The notes: generated by a model from the sequence alone, not told the origin. A stretch of DNA of 64,000 bases from Actinocrinis sp035653575 (GCF_035653575.1 NZ_DASRBQ010000163.1:9883-73882), one strand, 5' to 3'. Positions 8,132 to 16,087 are shown, counted from the stretch's first letter. Made by a program: numbers and translations.

Positions 8132-8410
8132 ATGTTCCAGATCCTGTGGTCGCTGATCGCCGGCTTGGTCATCGGCGGCCTGGCGCGGCTGCTGCTGCCC
8201 GGCAAGCAGGCCATCCCGGTGTGGCTGACGGTGCTGCTCGGCATCGCCGGGGCGTTCCTCGGCAACGGCATCGCCTCGTGGATCGGCGTGCGGCACACCG
8301 GCGGAGTGGACTGGATCCGGCACATTCTGCAGATCGGCATCGCGATGGCGCTGATCGCGGCCCTCGCCCCGGTCTGGGCGAACCGGGCCAAGAGCCACAC
8401 CAGGGCGTAG
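8132..8410 (+). CDS. GlsB/YeaQ/YmgE-family small membrane protein
   Basis: A 92-residue protein of three hydrophobic segments with the family pattern LIAGLVIGGLARLLLPGKQ and VLLGIAGAFLGNGIASWIG. The ATG at 8132 is chosen over 8108 because GGAGG lies 8 nt ahead of it. Members are general-stress or envelope-stress proteins of unknown mechanism. It stands alone, convergent with the ABC permease gene, with a hairpin between them. Confidence 0.8.
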   Translation: MFQILWSLIAGLVIGGLARLLLPGKQAIPVWLTVLLGIAGAFLGNGIASWIGVRHTGGVDWIRHILQIGIAMALIAALAPVWANRAKSHTRA

Positions 8411-8414
8411 CGCG

Positions 8415-8439
8415 ACGCCGGCGCGGGCGCCCCCGGCGT
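8415..8439. terminator. Hairpin between convergent genes
   Basis: Arms ACGCCGG (8415-8421) and CCGGCGT (8433-8439) pair perfectly around an 11-base loop in the 37-bp gap between two gene ends. There is no T-run, as is common in GC-rich actinobacteria. It may end transcription from both sides. Confidence 0.5.
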
Positions 8440-8447
8440 GGCGAGGG

Positions 8448-9311
8448 TCAGGCAGTACGCCGCCGCAGCGTGACGGCGCCCAGCGCGAGCGCGACGACGG
8501 TGACGCCGGCGATGACGATCAGGTCCCTGACGACCAGGCCGCTGACGCCGCTCTGCGCGGTCAGCCGGTTCATCGCGTCGACCGCGTAGGACAGCGGCAT
8601 GACATCGGAGAGCCAGCGCAGCACGGTCTGCATGTCCTCGCGGGGCGTGAACAGCCCGCACAGCAGGAACTGCGGCAGGATGAACGCGGGCAGGAACTGC
8701 ACGGCCTGGAATTCGGTGGCCGCGAAGGCCGAGACGAACAGGCCGAGCGCGGTGCCCAGGATCCCGTCCGCGAGCGCCACCACGAACAGCAGCCAGGTCG
8801 GGCCGCTGACGTGCAGGCCGAGCGGGCCGAGGGTGAGGCCGAACGCGACGGCGGCCTGCAGCAGGGCCAGCGCGCCGAAGGCGAGGGCGTAGCCGAGCAG
8901 CAGGTCGAGCTTGGCCAGCGGCATGGTCAGCAGCCGCTCCAGGGTGCCGCTTGACCGCTCCCGCAGCGTCGCGACCGAGGTGACTAGGAACATCACGATC
9001 AGCGGGAAGATGCCGAGCAGCGGCGCCCCGGAGTGGTCGAAGGTGCGCGGCTGCGCGTCGAAGACGTACTTGAGCAGCACCAGCAGGACGCAGGGCACGA
9101 CGATCAGCAGGCCGATCGTGCGCGGATCGTGCCGCAGTTGGGCGAGCACGCGGCCGGCCGTGGCGACGGTTCGCCGGATGCTGGCAGCCACTCGGCCGCC
9201 GGTCGCAGAGCCGTGATCCGGCGCCGGGACCGCAGCGGGCGCCGCGGCGGGCGTGACGGACGGCGAGTGCGCGGCTTGCTCGGACGCCGGGGCTGGAGTC
9301 GACTGGCTCAC
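8448..9311 (-). CDS. ABC-2 type exporter permease (DrrB-like)
   Basis: A 287-residue membrane protein. After about 60 Ala/Pro-rich residues and the IRRTVATAGRVLAQLRHDPRT stretch come six hydrophobic segments, with the ABC-2 signature FLLCGLFTPREDMQTVLRWLSDVMPLSYAVDAM near the C-terminus. The gene overlaps the ATPase gene by 4 nt, and the two together make a DrrAB-style exporter. Substrates of such pairs range from drugs to lipids, and nothing here narrows this. The TetR gene just upstream is the likely regulator. Confidence 0.88.
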   Translation of the reverse strand: MSQSTPAPASEQAAHSPSVTPAAAPAAVPAPDHGSATGGRVAASIRRTVATAGRVLAQLRHDPRTIGLLIVVPCVLLVLLKYVFDAQPRTFDHSGAPLLGIFPLIVMFLVTSVATLRERSSGTLERLLTMPLAKLDLLLGYALAFGALALLQAAVAFGLTLGPLGLHVSGPTWLLFVVALADGILGTALGLFVSAFAATEFQAVQFLPAFILPQFLLCGLFTPREDMQTVLRWLSDVMPLSYAVDAMNRLTAQSGVSGLVVRDLIVIAGVTVVALALGAVTLRRRTA

Positions 9312-10147
9312 CGGGTTGCTCCCTTCACCGGCTCGGGCTGATCGGACAGCCTCGCATCAGAGCCCTGTTCCGCCGCGGGGCTCTGTTTCGCCACGAGCGC
9401 GAGGAAGGCCGCTTCGATCTCGCTCGCGCCGGTGCGGGCGAGCAGTGCTTCCGGCGTGTCGTCGGCGATGAACTCGCCGTCGCGCATCAGCAGCAGGTGT
9501 CCGCAGCGGGTGGCCTCGTCCATGACGTGACTGGAGATCAGCAGCGTGGCACCGTCCGCGGCGAGAGCGTGGAACAGGTCCCACAGCTCGGTCCGGAGCA
9601 CCGGATCGAGTCCGACGGTCGGCTCGTCGAGCACCAGCAGCTCCGGGGTACCGAGTAGCGCGGCGGCGAGCGAAACGCGCGCCCGCTGCCCTCCGGACAG
9701 CCGCGAGACGAGGTCGCGTTCGCGGCCTTGGAGCCCGACCTGCTCGATGACGCGCTGGACATCGTCGCGCGGGACTCCGAGGATCGCCGCGAAGTACCGC
9801 AGGTTCTCGGCGATCGACAGGTCTGCGTAGACCGAAGGTGCCTGCGTTACGTAGCCGACCCGATGCCGCAGCTCTTTATCTCCGGCAGGGCGGCCGAGCA
9901 CCCGGACCTCGCCGGCGGCCACCTTCTGCACGCCGACGATCGCGCGCATCAAGGTGCTCTTGCCGCAACCGCTCGGTCCGAGCAGTCCGGTGACCGTGCC
10001 GCGCGCGATGGTGACGCCGATGCCCTTAAGCACGGACCGCCCGCCGCGCACGACGCGCAGGTCGTGTACGTCCACGGCCGGTGCGGGCGCGGTCCGGGCC
10101 GCCGCGTCGGCGGTCGCGGAGGCGGCCGCTCCGGAGAAATTAACCAT
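9308..10147 (-). CDS. ABC exporter ATP-binding protein (DrrA-like)
   Basis: About 279 residues from the ATG at 10147. All ABC motifs are present: Walker A GPSGCGKST, Q-loop VTQAPSVYADLS, signature LSGGQRARVSLA, Walker B LLVLDEPTVGLDP and H-loop ISSHVMDE. It powers the permease encoded next, which it overlaps by 4 nt. An upstream in-frame ATG at 10219 is less likely because the added residues are basic and unlike the family. The chosen start codon is embedded in an AT-rich inverted repeat that could be the operator of the preceding TetR gene. Confidence 0.9.
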   Translation of the reverse strand: MVNFSGAAASATADAAARTAPAPAVDVHDLRVVRGGRSVLKGIGVTIARGTVTGLLGPSGCGKSTLMRAIVGVQKVAAGEVRVLGRPAGDKELRHRVGYVTQAPSVYADLSIAENLRYFAAILGVPRDDVQRVIEQVGLQGRERDLVSRLSGGQRARVSLAAALLGTPELLVLDEPTVGLDPVLRTELWDLFHALAADGATLLISSHVMDEATRCGHLLLMRDGEFIADDTPEALLARTGASEIEAAFLALVAKQSPAAEQGSDARLSDQPEPVKGATR

Positions 10148-10158
10148 GCGATTAGTTT
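10137..10158. promoter_or_regulatory. AT-rich inverted repeat over the ABC ATPase start
   Basis: On the minus strand the site reads AAACTAATC, GCAT, GGTTAATTT; the 9-bp arms match at 7 of 9 positions. It stands out in GC-rich DNA, covers the ATG at 10147 and lies 67 bp beyond the TetR stop. It is a candidate operator for that TetR, or for a regulator acting on an internal promoter. Confidence 0.4.
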
Positions 10159-10224
10159 TGGGCCTGGGCGGCGCTCTGTCAAACCGCTGCGCGGGCTCGG
10201 CGCGGCGGGCTCGGCCCACCGGAT

Positions 10225-10872
10225 TCAGCCCACCAGATAGCGCTGCAGGGTGGGCGCGACCAGCGTGACAAGTTCCTCGACCGGCGCCGAGGCCAGCGGT
10301 TCGACGGCGAGCAGGTAGCGCCCCATGATCAGCCCGACCATCTGAGTCATCGCCAGCTCGGCGCGCAGTTCGGGCCGCGGCGCGTCGAGGGCCGCGGCGA
10401 TCGGGCCGGCCACCTCGCGGGCGATGAAGCCGCGCAGCAGCCGGGCCATCTGCTCGTTCGTGGCCGCCGCGCGCAGGACCGCGAGCACGCGTTCGCGGGC
10501 CGCCGCGTCCTCGAGCAGCCCGAAGGCGAAGCGGACCAGCCGCTCGCCGACCCGGCCGCGGTCGCCGTCGACCACCCGGACGACCAGCTCCCGCGGCTGC
10601 AGCGGGAAGTCGAGCGCGGCGAGGAACAGCTGGTCCTTGGTGCCGAAGTAGTGGTGCAGCAGCGCGGAGTTGACCTCGGCGGCGCGGGCGATCGCGCGCA
10701 TGCTGGTGTTCTCGTAACCGCGCGCGGCGAACTCGGCGCGGGCCGCGACCAGGATGTCCTGCCGGGTATCCGCGCCCCCGGGCCGCCGGCCCGGCTTACG
10801 GCCAGCCGCCGGACGCGTCTTCGCGGCCTCGGCTGCGGTCCCCGTCGCGTCGGCGTCACGCTGTGCGTTCAC
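10225..10872 (-). CDS. TetR-family transcriptional regulator
   Basis: About 215 residues from GTG at 10872. The N-terminal helix-turn-helix is plain: DILVAARAEFAARGYENTSMRAIARAAEVNSALLHHYFGTKDQLF. The ligand domain includes LVRFAFGLLEDAAARERV and MVGLIMGRYLLAVEPL, as in TetR proteins with the TetR_C_17-like domain. The frame is open to an ATG at 10923, but that would overlap the divergent psuG start, whereas GATAAT lies exactly 6 nt before the GTG, as in leaderless genes. It probably represses the ABC exporter genes downstream; whether it also touches psuG is open. Confidence 0.85.
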   Translation of the reverse strand: MNAQRDADATGTAAEAAKTRPAAGRKPGRRPGGADTRQDILVAARAEFAARGYENTSMRAIARAAEVNSALLHHYFGTKDQLFLAALDFPLQPRELVVRVVDGDRGRVGERLVRFAFGLLEDAAARERVLAVLRAAATNEQMARLLRGFIAREVAGPIAAALDAPRPELRAELAMTQMVGLIMGRYLLAVEPLASAPVEELVTLVAPTLQRYLVG

Positions 10873-10878
10873 CAGTTC

Positions 10879-10914
10879 ATTATCGCCGCGCTGGCGAAGT
10901 CTGACGGATAAGAT
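10879..10914. promoter_or_regulatory. Overlapping divergent leaderless promoters tetR / psuG
   Basis: On the minus strand GATAAT (10884-10879) precedes the tetR GTG by 6 nt. On the plus strand TAAGAT (10909-10914) precedes the psuG ATG at 10922 by 7 nt. Neither gene has a ribosome site. With normal spacing the two -35 regions would overlap, so the promoters should compete. CGCC and GGCG half-sites lie between them. Confidence 0.5.
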
Positions 10915-10921
10915 GATCGAC

Positions 10922-11887
10922 ATGGACGTACGCGGGCTGACTCACTCCTCCGACGCCTCCGCGCTCGAGGTCGCGCCGCAGGTGGCGCAGGCGCTGGCGG
11001 GGGGCGCCGCGGTGGTCGCGCTGGAGTCGACGATCATCAGCCACGGCCTGCCGCGGCCGGACAACCTGCGCATCGCGCGCGAGATCGAGGAGGCGGTGCG
11101 CGCCGCCGGCGCCGTCCCGGCGACCATCGCGGTCGTGGACGGGGTCGCCCGCGTCGGGCTCGACGAAGCCGCGCTGACGGCCATCGCCGAGCGCGACGAC
11201 GTGGCGAAGGCCAGCGTGCGCGACCTCGGCTTCGTCGTGGCGAGGGGCGGCAGCGCGGCGACGACGGTGGCGGCGACCGCGCATCTGGCCGAGCGGGCCG
11301 GCATCCGGCTGTTCGCCACCGGCGGGCTCGGCGGCGTGCACCGCGGCGCGCGGGAGAGCTGGGACGAGTCGGCGGACCTGGTCGCGTTGGCCCGCACCGG
11401 CATCACCGTGGTGTGCTCGGGAGTGAAGTCGATCCTTGACGTGCCGGCCACCCTCGAACGCCTGGAGAGCCTGAACGTCCCGGTGGTCGGATACGGCACG
11501 AACGCCTTCCCAGGCTTCTACATCAGCGACTCCGGGCACCGGATCGACTGGCGGGCCGACTCGCCGGCCGAGGTCGCGGCGGTCATCCGGGCCCGCGACG
11601 CGCTCGGGCTCTCCCATCAGGGCCTTGTCGTCGCGAACCCGCTGCCGGAGGATGAGCAGCTCGACGCGGAGCTGCATGAGCGAGTCCTCGAGGAGGCGCT
11701 CGAGCAGCTGGACGCGCACGGCGTCACCGGCAAGGCGGTCACGCCGTTCCTGCTGGACTTCTTCCACCGGCACACCGCCGGCGAGAGCCTGCGCGCGAAC
11801 GTGCGGCTGGTGCTGCGCAACGCCGCGCTCGCCGGGCAGATCGCCGCCGAGCTGGCGCGCGGCGCGACCGGCGCCGACCCGGAGTGA
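10922..11887 (+). CDS. psuG: Pseudouridine-5'-phosphate glycosidase
   Basis: A 321-residue PsuG, close to the 312 residues of the Escherichia coli enzyme. The family signature VALESTIISHGLPRPDN is near residue 35, then GGSAATTVAATAHLA, FATGGLGGVHRG and GYGTNAFPGFY. It reversibly splits the C-C glycosidic bond of pseudouridine 5'-phosphate to uracil and ribose 5-phosphate. The start is the ATG at 10922, 7 nt after TAAGAT and without a ribosome site; the frame continues upstream but without family character. Its stop overlaps the GTG of the kinase gene. Confidence 0.92.
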   Translation: MDVRGLTHSSDASALEVAPQVAQALAGGAAVVALESTIISHGLPRPDNLRIAREIEEAVRAAGAVPATIAVVDGVARVGLDEAALTAIAERDDVAKASVRDLGFVVARGGSAATTVAATAHLAERAGIRLFATGGLGGVHRGARESWDESADLVALARTGITVVCSGVKSILDVPATLERLESLNVPVVGYGTNAFPGFYISDSGHRIDWRADSPAEVAAVIRARDALGLSHQGLVVANPLPEDEQLDAELHERVLEEALEQLDAHGVTGKAVTPFLLDFFHRHTAGESLRANVRLVLRNAALAGQIAAELARGATGADPE

Positions 11888-12933
11888 ACCGAGCCGCCGC
11901 CGGCGCCGCCGCGCCCGATCAGGACCCTGCCGGAACCGAGCCCGCCGATCAGCCCGCCGCGAAGGCCGCCTCGGGGGCGCCGACCGTGGTGCTGCTCGGC
12001 GACGTCATGACGGACCTGGTGGCGCGGCTCGCCGGTCCGCTGGTCCCGGCGAGCGACAGTCCGGCCCGCATCAGCGTCGAGGGCGGCGGGGCCGCGGCGA
12101 ACACGGCCAGCTGGCTGGCCAGCCTCGGCGCCCACAGCGTGCTGCTGGGGCGCGTCGGCGACGACGCGGCCGGCCGCGCGGCGGCGAACGGCCTGCGCGC
12201 GCACGGCGTCGAGACCCGGTTCGCGATCGATCGCCAGCGGCCGACCGGGACGGTGATCGTGCTGGTCGAGCCCGGCGGCGAGCGCACGATGGTGCCTGAC
12301 GCCGGCGCGAACGAAGCGCTGACGGCTGACGACCTGCCGTACGACGTCTTCACGCCGGGCGCGCACCTGCACCTGTCCGGTTACACGCTGCTGCGCCCGA
12401 GCAGCCGCGAGGCCGCCCTGGCCGCCCTGGACCTGGCCCACGAGGCGGGCATGACCACGTCCGTGGACGCCGCGTCGGTCGGGCCGTTGGAGACGGCCGG
12501 CGCCGAACGCTTCCTCGACTGGATCGACGGAATCGACCTGCTGTTCGCGAATCAAGCCGAGGCGCGCACCCTCGCCTCGGCCGCGCACTCGGCGCCGCCG
12601 CCGATACCAGCGACCGATCAATCCCCGGCCACGATCCACCGGTTGAATTCGGTCTCTGCAGCACGCGCCATCGCCGAACACTGCGGCTTGGCGGTGGTGA
12701 AGCTCGGCGCATTCGGAGCTCTAGCCTGTAGCTCCACCGGCGACTACGAATACGTAGACGCCGTGCCGCTCGGCGCCGACGTCGCCATCGACAGCACCGG
12801 TGCCGGCGACGCCTTCGCGGCCGGGTTCCTCAAGCAGTGGCTGACCGCACCGTCGCTCGCCGAGGCGCTGCGCTCCGGATGCGTGCTCGCCGCCCGGGCC
12901 GTCCGCATGGTCGGCGCGAGATCCGTCTCTTAG
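11884..12933 (+). CDS. psuK: PfkB-family kinase, probable pseudouridine kinase
   Basis: A 349-residue ribokinase-family protein. After about 35 Ala/Pro-rich residues come GDVMTDLVARL, EGGGAAANTASWLA, the GRVGDD strand, and the catalytic STGAGDAFAAGF block with its Asp at about residue 309. The GTG start overlaps the psuG stop by 4 nt, so the pair is translationally coupled, which is the best evidence that the substrate is pseudouridine. A segment of about 30 residues around 235-265 (PPPIPATDQSP) looks inserted compared with short family members. Confidence 0.82.
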   Translation: MNRAAAGAAAPDQDPAGTEPADQPAAKAASGAPTVVLLGDVMTDLVARLAGPLVPASDSPARISVEGGGAAANTASWLASLGAHSVLLGRVGDDAAGRAAANGLRAHGVETRFAIDRQRPTGTVIVLVEPGGERTMVPDAGANEALTADDLPYDVFTPGAHLHLSGYTLLRPSSREAALAALDLAHEAGMTTSVDAASVGPLETAGAERFLDWIDGIDLLFANQAEARTLASAAHSAPPPIPATDQSPATIHRLNSVSAARAIAEHCGLAVVKLGAFGALACSSTGDYEYVDAVPLGADVAIDSTGAGDAFAAGFLKQWLTAPSLAEALRSGCVLAARAVRMVGARSVS

Positions 12934-12972
12934 GCCGCGGCCCGCGGGTACCGAATCGCAATCCACTTAATC

Positions 12973-13001
12973 TAGACAAAAATATCTATATGTGATATAG
13001 T
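12973..13001 (+). promoter_or_regulatory. Strong sigma-70-type promoter with palindromic operator
   Basis: TAGACA at 12973-12978 and TATAGT at 12996-13001 are 17 bp apart, each one mismatch from consensus. Between them and over the -10 lies a perfect palindrome, CTATAT-GTG-ATATAG (12986-13000). The region is sharply AT-rich. It drives the dienelactone hydrolase gene, whose ATG follows at 13029, and looks built for repression by a small dimeric regulator encoded elsewhere. Confidence 0.65.
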
Positions 13002-13028
13002 GTCAGTTCCTCCATTTAGCATGTCGGC

Positions 13029-13820
13029 ATGTGTTACGACGCAGACGCCGTTCCGCCGTTCTACGGCCCGCCGCTCACCCCGGCTTCCAGCACCGAGTTG
13101 CGGCTCACCGCGACCGACGGCGCCCCGCTCGCGGCCTTCCGGTCGCTGCCGGACACGCCGGCCGGCCCGGCCGTGCTGGTGCTGCCGGACAACCGCGGCC
13201 TGTCCCGCTTCTACGAGCAGCTCACCCGGCGTCTGGCCGAACAGGGCCTGCCGGCACTCGCGATCGACTACTTCGGGCGCAGCGCGGGACCCGGATACCG
13301 GGACCGCCCGGCCGAGTTCGGCGAACTGCCGAACCTCATGCCGCACCTGGCCGCGCTTACCCGCGACGGGCTCTTCGCCGACTTCGACGCGGCGCTCGCC
13401 CACCTGCGCGGACTGCCGGGCGGCCGGCGGCGCGCCGTGATCTCGCTCGGATTCTGCATGGGCGGGCGGTTCGCGTTCCTGACCGCGCACCGGCGCTTCG
13501 CGCTGGCCGGGGCGATCGGGCTGTACGGCTTCCCGGATTCGCTGCGCGGCGCGCCCGGGCCGATCCAGCTCGCGCCCGACCTGACGGCGCCGATCCTCGG
13601 CCTGTTCGCCGGAGCCGACGAGGGCATCCCGGCGAGCACGGTCGCGGCCTTCGACGACGCGCTCGCGGCCGCGGGCAACCAGCGCGAGATCATCACGTAT
13701 CCCGGCGCCACGCACGGCTTCTTCGAAGCCGGAGCCGGGGCGTTCGAGCAAGAGTGCGCCGACGTCTGGCGCAGGGTGCTCGGCTTCGCGCACGAGCACG
13801 CGGATCTCGGCGGCGACTGA
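13029..13820 (+). CDS. Dienelactone hydrolase-family protein
   Basis: A 263-residue alpha/beta hydrolase. The nucleophile is Cys143 in LGFCMGGR, with Asp197 in FAGADEGIP and His229 in GATHGFF completing the triad seen in dienelactone hydrolases. The short MCYDADAVPP start is typical of actinobacterial members. No signal peptide is visible, so it acts in the cytoplasm on a lactone or ester. No aromatic-ring pathway genes are nearby, so the substrate is unknown. It lies 28 nt after a near-consensus promoter with an embedded palindrome, which suggests inducible expression. No clear ribosome site is seen. Confidence 0.85.
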   Translation: MCYDADAVPPFYGPPLTPASSTELRLTATDGAPLAAFRSLPDTPAGPAVLVLPDNRGLSRFYEQLTRRLAEQGLPALAIDYFGRSAGPGYRDRPAEFGELPNLMPHLAALTRDGLFADFDAALAHLRGLPGGRRRAVISLGFCMGGRFAFLTAHRRFALAGAIGLYGFPDSLRGAPGPIQLAPDLTAPILGLFAGADEGIPASTVAAFDDALAAAGNQREIITYPGATHGFFEAGAGAFEQECADVWRRVLGFAHEHADLGGD

Positions 13821-13850
13821 GCGGCGGCGGCGCGCCGCGACCCGCCGCGG

Positions 13851-13884
13851 CGGCATCGGCCCGGCTTATGCTGGGCCGATGCCG
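13851..13884. promoter_or_regulatory. Perfect 12-bp inverted repeat enclosing a -10 and a start codon
   Basis: Arms CGGCATCGGCCC (13851-13862) and GGGCCGATGCCG (13873-13884) are fully complementary around a 10-base loop. The loop carries the start of TATGCT (13867-13872), which sits 6 nt before the ATG at 13879; that ATG is inside the right arm. It may be an operator over a leaderless promoter, and in the upstream transcript it could fold as the terminator of the hydrolase gene. Confidence 0.55.
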
Positions 13885-14475
13885 AGCACTCCGATCCGCA
13901 TCACGGCCCGCGAGTTCCAGCTCGTGCTGCTGCGCCGGATGGCCGACTACCACCCCGAGCTGGTCGAGCAGGCGCGCCGCGAGCTGGACGCCAGCGTCAC
14001 CGAGATGCGCGAGGTCAACGCGCACTGGCAGCGGATGCAGCGGTCCCGCTCCTATCGTGGCGGCCTGTCCGCGCTGCGCGGCTTCCTCGGCGCTCCGCTC
14101 GTCGAAGAGGAGCAGCGACTCGGCGATGTCACCTGCCGGATCAGCCGCTGGAAGCTGCCGCTGTGGCCCGACTTGCTGTTCGAGGCGCTGACGGGGATCG
14201 GCACAACGGTGCTCGCCGAACAGCTGGTACGCGATCCCGCGTGCCCGCCGCCACGGCTGGAGAACATCGGCGATCTCACGCCGTGGTCCTGCGTCATCGG
14301 GGACGTGGAACGGGCGTTCGGTCCGGTGCGGCATCGCGACGGTTCCGCGCCGAGCCGCTGGACCACGGATTTCACCGCGCCGGACGCTGAGGGCAAGCCG
14401 GTCGCGGCGAGCGCCGAATTCGTCTGGGGCCTGCTGCAAAGCGTCCGCGGCATCGACGGGAGAGAATTGCGATGA
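13879..14475 (+). CDS. Hypothetical protein, 198 aa
   Basis: I do not recognise this family. The protein is soluble, with no signal peptide or membrane span. The N-terminal half is helical and charged (LVEQARRELDASVTEMREVNAHWQRMQ), followed by a Trp-rich stretch, SRWKLPLWPDLLFEALTG, and a C-terminal part with PWSCVIGDVERAFG. The ATG has no ribosome site but TATGCT lies 6 nt ahead, so it may be leaderless. Its stop overlaps the start of the VOC gene by 4 nt, so the two are translated together. Codon use matches its neighbours. Confidence 0.7.
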   Translation: MPSTPIRITAREFQLVLLRRMADYHPELVEQARRELDASVTEMREVNAHWQRMQRSRSYRGGLSALRGFLGAPLVEEEQRLGDVTCRISRWKLPLWPDLLFEALTGIGTTVLAEQLVRDPACPPPRLENIGDLTPWSCVIGDVERAFGPVRHRDGSAPSRWTTDFTAPDAEGKPVAASAEFVWGLLQSVRGIDGRELR

Positions 14476-14918
14476 ATGATCAGACCGGGCCGGCTTCAGG
14501 CGCCGGCGCGAACTGCGCACCGACGATCGGCGTCACCGAGTTGCGTCTGGTGGTCACCGCGGAGGATTACGAGGCGGCACTGGCGTTCTATCGCGACGCC
14601 CTCGGATTGCCGCAGCGCGCGGCCTTTTCCTCTCCCGGCGGCCGGGTCACGATCCTGGAGGCGGGCCGGGCCACGTTGGAGATCGCCGACCCGCCGCACG
14701 CCCGGTACATCGACGAGGTGGAGGTGGGTCACCGCGCCGCCGGCCACATCCGCGTGGCATTCCAGGTCGCGGACGCGGAGAGCGCTACGCACGCCGCGGC
14801 TGAGGCGGGGGCCAGCGTTGTGGCGCGTCCGGTGCTCACTCCGTGGAACTCGCGCAACGCGCGCCTCGACGGGCCGGCCGGATTGCAGCTGACCCTCTTC
14901 GAGGAACTGGACGGATAG
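14472..14918 (+). CDS. VOC-superfamily (glyoxalase/bleomycin-resistance fold) protein
   Basis: A 148-residue protein with two beta-alpha-beta-beta-beta modules: TELRLVVTAEDYEAALAFYRDALGLP starts the first, and HIRVAFQVADAESATHAAAEAGA starts the second, ending in DGPAGLQLTLFEEL. The family includes glyoxalase I, ring-cleaving dioxygenases and drug-binding proteins. The strand positions for a metal site show a Glu near the end (LTLFEE), but His ligands are not clear. The start ATGA overlaps the upstream stop, so it is coupled to the unknown protein. The function is not determinable. Confidence 0.8.
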   Translation: MNDQTGPASGAGANCAPTIGVTELRLVVTAEDYEAALAFYRDALGLPQRAAFSSPGGRVTILEAGRATLEIADPPHARYIDEVEVGHRAAGHIRVAFQVADAESATHAAAEAGASVVARPVLTPWNSRNARLDGPAGLQLTLFEELDG

Positions 14919-14964
14919 CGGGCCGAGCCGGACCGTTCGGGCCGTTCGGTTCGAGCGGTTCGGT

Positions 14965-15972
14965 TCAGACGCCCTTGATCCAGCCGCGCTCGACCGCGCG
15001 CGCCCCCGCCTGGAAGCGGCTGCGCGCGTTCAGGCGGGCCGTCAGTTCGGCGGTGATGCGGCGGCTTGTGCGCACCGAGACGCCGAGCTTGCGGGCTATC
15101 ACATCGTCGGTCCAGCCCTCGGCGAGCAGGGTGAGCACGGCCATCTCCTGGCTGGTCAGGCCCTGGTCGTCGCGGGTGCGGTCCTCGCCGACCGGCTTGG
15201 CGGCCTGCCAGATCTGCTCGAACAGCGCGCACAGCGCCGCGACCATGCCTGGTCCGCGCTGCACGACGGCGCCGGTCTTGCTGTGCTCAGGGTTGACCGG
15301 TATGAGCGCCTGCTTGCGATCGAAGATCACCATGCGCAGCGGCAGCGTCGCGGTGGTGCGCACCTGGGCGCCGGTCTCCACTAGCCACCGCAGATGGTTG
15401 AACGTCGGCGGGTGGTTGCGCGCGCTGTCCAGGTATAGCGACCGTATCGCCGTGCCGCGGCCGAGCGCGTCCTCGTCGAGGGGCCGGGCGGCCGCGATGC
15501 TCTGCTCGCTCATCGCCCCGGACGGCGAGAAGGTCATCACCTCGGTCAAGCCCTCGTGGGTACGTTCCTCCATCCACGCCCGCACCGCGTCGACCCCGAC
15601 GAGCTGCTCGATGTCCGAGTGGTGGCGGGAGGGATGCAGGTCCGCGTAGTCGGCCACCACGCGCGCGACCGCCGCGCGGCTGGCCGCGATCTGCCGCTGC
15701 TCTTCAAGCAGCGCGGCCTCGCGTTTGGCCAGCAGCGAGGAAAGCCCGACCTCGGGGCTGACCAGGCGCATGGCGCCGGGGTTCTCGTCGGAGGGCCGCA
15801 ACAGGGAGAGCCTGGCCAGCTCGTCGAGGCCCTCGCGCACCCGTTCGGCCGGCCAGTCCAACCGCTGCGCGAGCTCGAGGACGCCGAGGCGCGGCTCGGC
15901 GAGCATGGTCTTGTACACCCGCTCCGCGTCCGAATTGACGCCGAGCGCGTCCAAACCCAGTGCTTCCAGCAT
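14965..15972 (-). CDS. LuxR-type regulator with TrmB-like N-terminal domain
   Basis: A 335-residue regulator. The N-terminus is a winged-helix segment, VLELAQRLDWPAERVREGLDELARLSLLRP, as in TrmB-like sensors. The middle (about 105-240) resembles the phospholipase-D-like ligand domain. The C-terminus is a LuxR/GerE helix-turn-helix, LTSQEMAVLTLLAEGWTDDVIARKLGVSVRTSRRITAELTARLNARSRFQAG. It is related to the regulator at 16742, which has the same ending style (SRFQVGVQAARRGLV). It is divergent from the 101-aa unknown gene, and a GTGCAGG-TC-CCTGCAC palindrome in between may be its operator. Confidence 0.85.
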   Translation of the reverse strand: MLEALGLDALGVNSDAERVYKTMLAEPRLGVLELAQRLDWPAERVREGLDELARLSLLRPSDENPGAMRLVSPEVGLSSLLAKREAALLEEQRQIAASRAAVARVVADYADLHPSRHHSDIEQLVGVDAVRAWMEERTHEGLTEVMTFSPSGAMSEQSIAAARPLDEDALGRGTAIRSLYLDSARNHPPTFNHLRWLVETGAQVRTTATLPLRMVIFDRKQALIPVNPEHSKTGAVVQRGPGMVAALCALFEQIWQAAKPVGEDRTRDDQGLTSQEMAVLTLLAEGWTDDVIARKLGVSVRTSRRITAELTARLNARSRFQAGARAVERGWIKGV

Positions 15973-16009
15973 GGCAAGCCCCCAACGATCGGTTGCTCCT
16001 CAGTGAAGC

Positions 16010-16025
16010 GTGCAGGTCCCTGCAC
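16010..16025. promoter_or_regulatory. Palindrome upstream of the LuxR/TrmB regulator
   Basis: GTGCAGG and CCTGCAC are perfect inverted 7-mers separated by TC, 38-53 bp upstream of the regulator start and on the other side of the divergent gene at 16088. Its place and symmetry suggest an operator, perhaps for autoregulation. Confidence 0.4.
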
Positions 16026-16087
16026 CGCAAGATTCTGCCACACGGAAATCCTGGTACACAGCCTCCGTCTGACGGAACATCGGGGAT

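Noticed and set aside
12972..13856. Minus-strand frame of 294 codons over the dienelactone hydrolase
   Set aside because: A shadow frame ending in the AT-rich promoter; the hydrolase has a full catalytic triad on the plus strand.
14919..14966. CGGTTCGG-type direct repeats between the VOC and LuxR genes
   Set aside because: Short and imperfect, within a 46-bp gap between convergent genes; no clear structure beyond composition bias.
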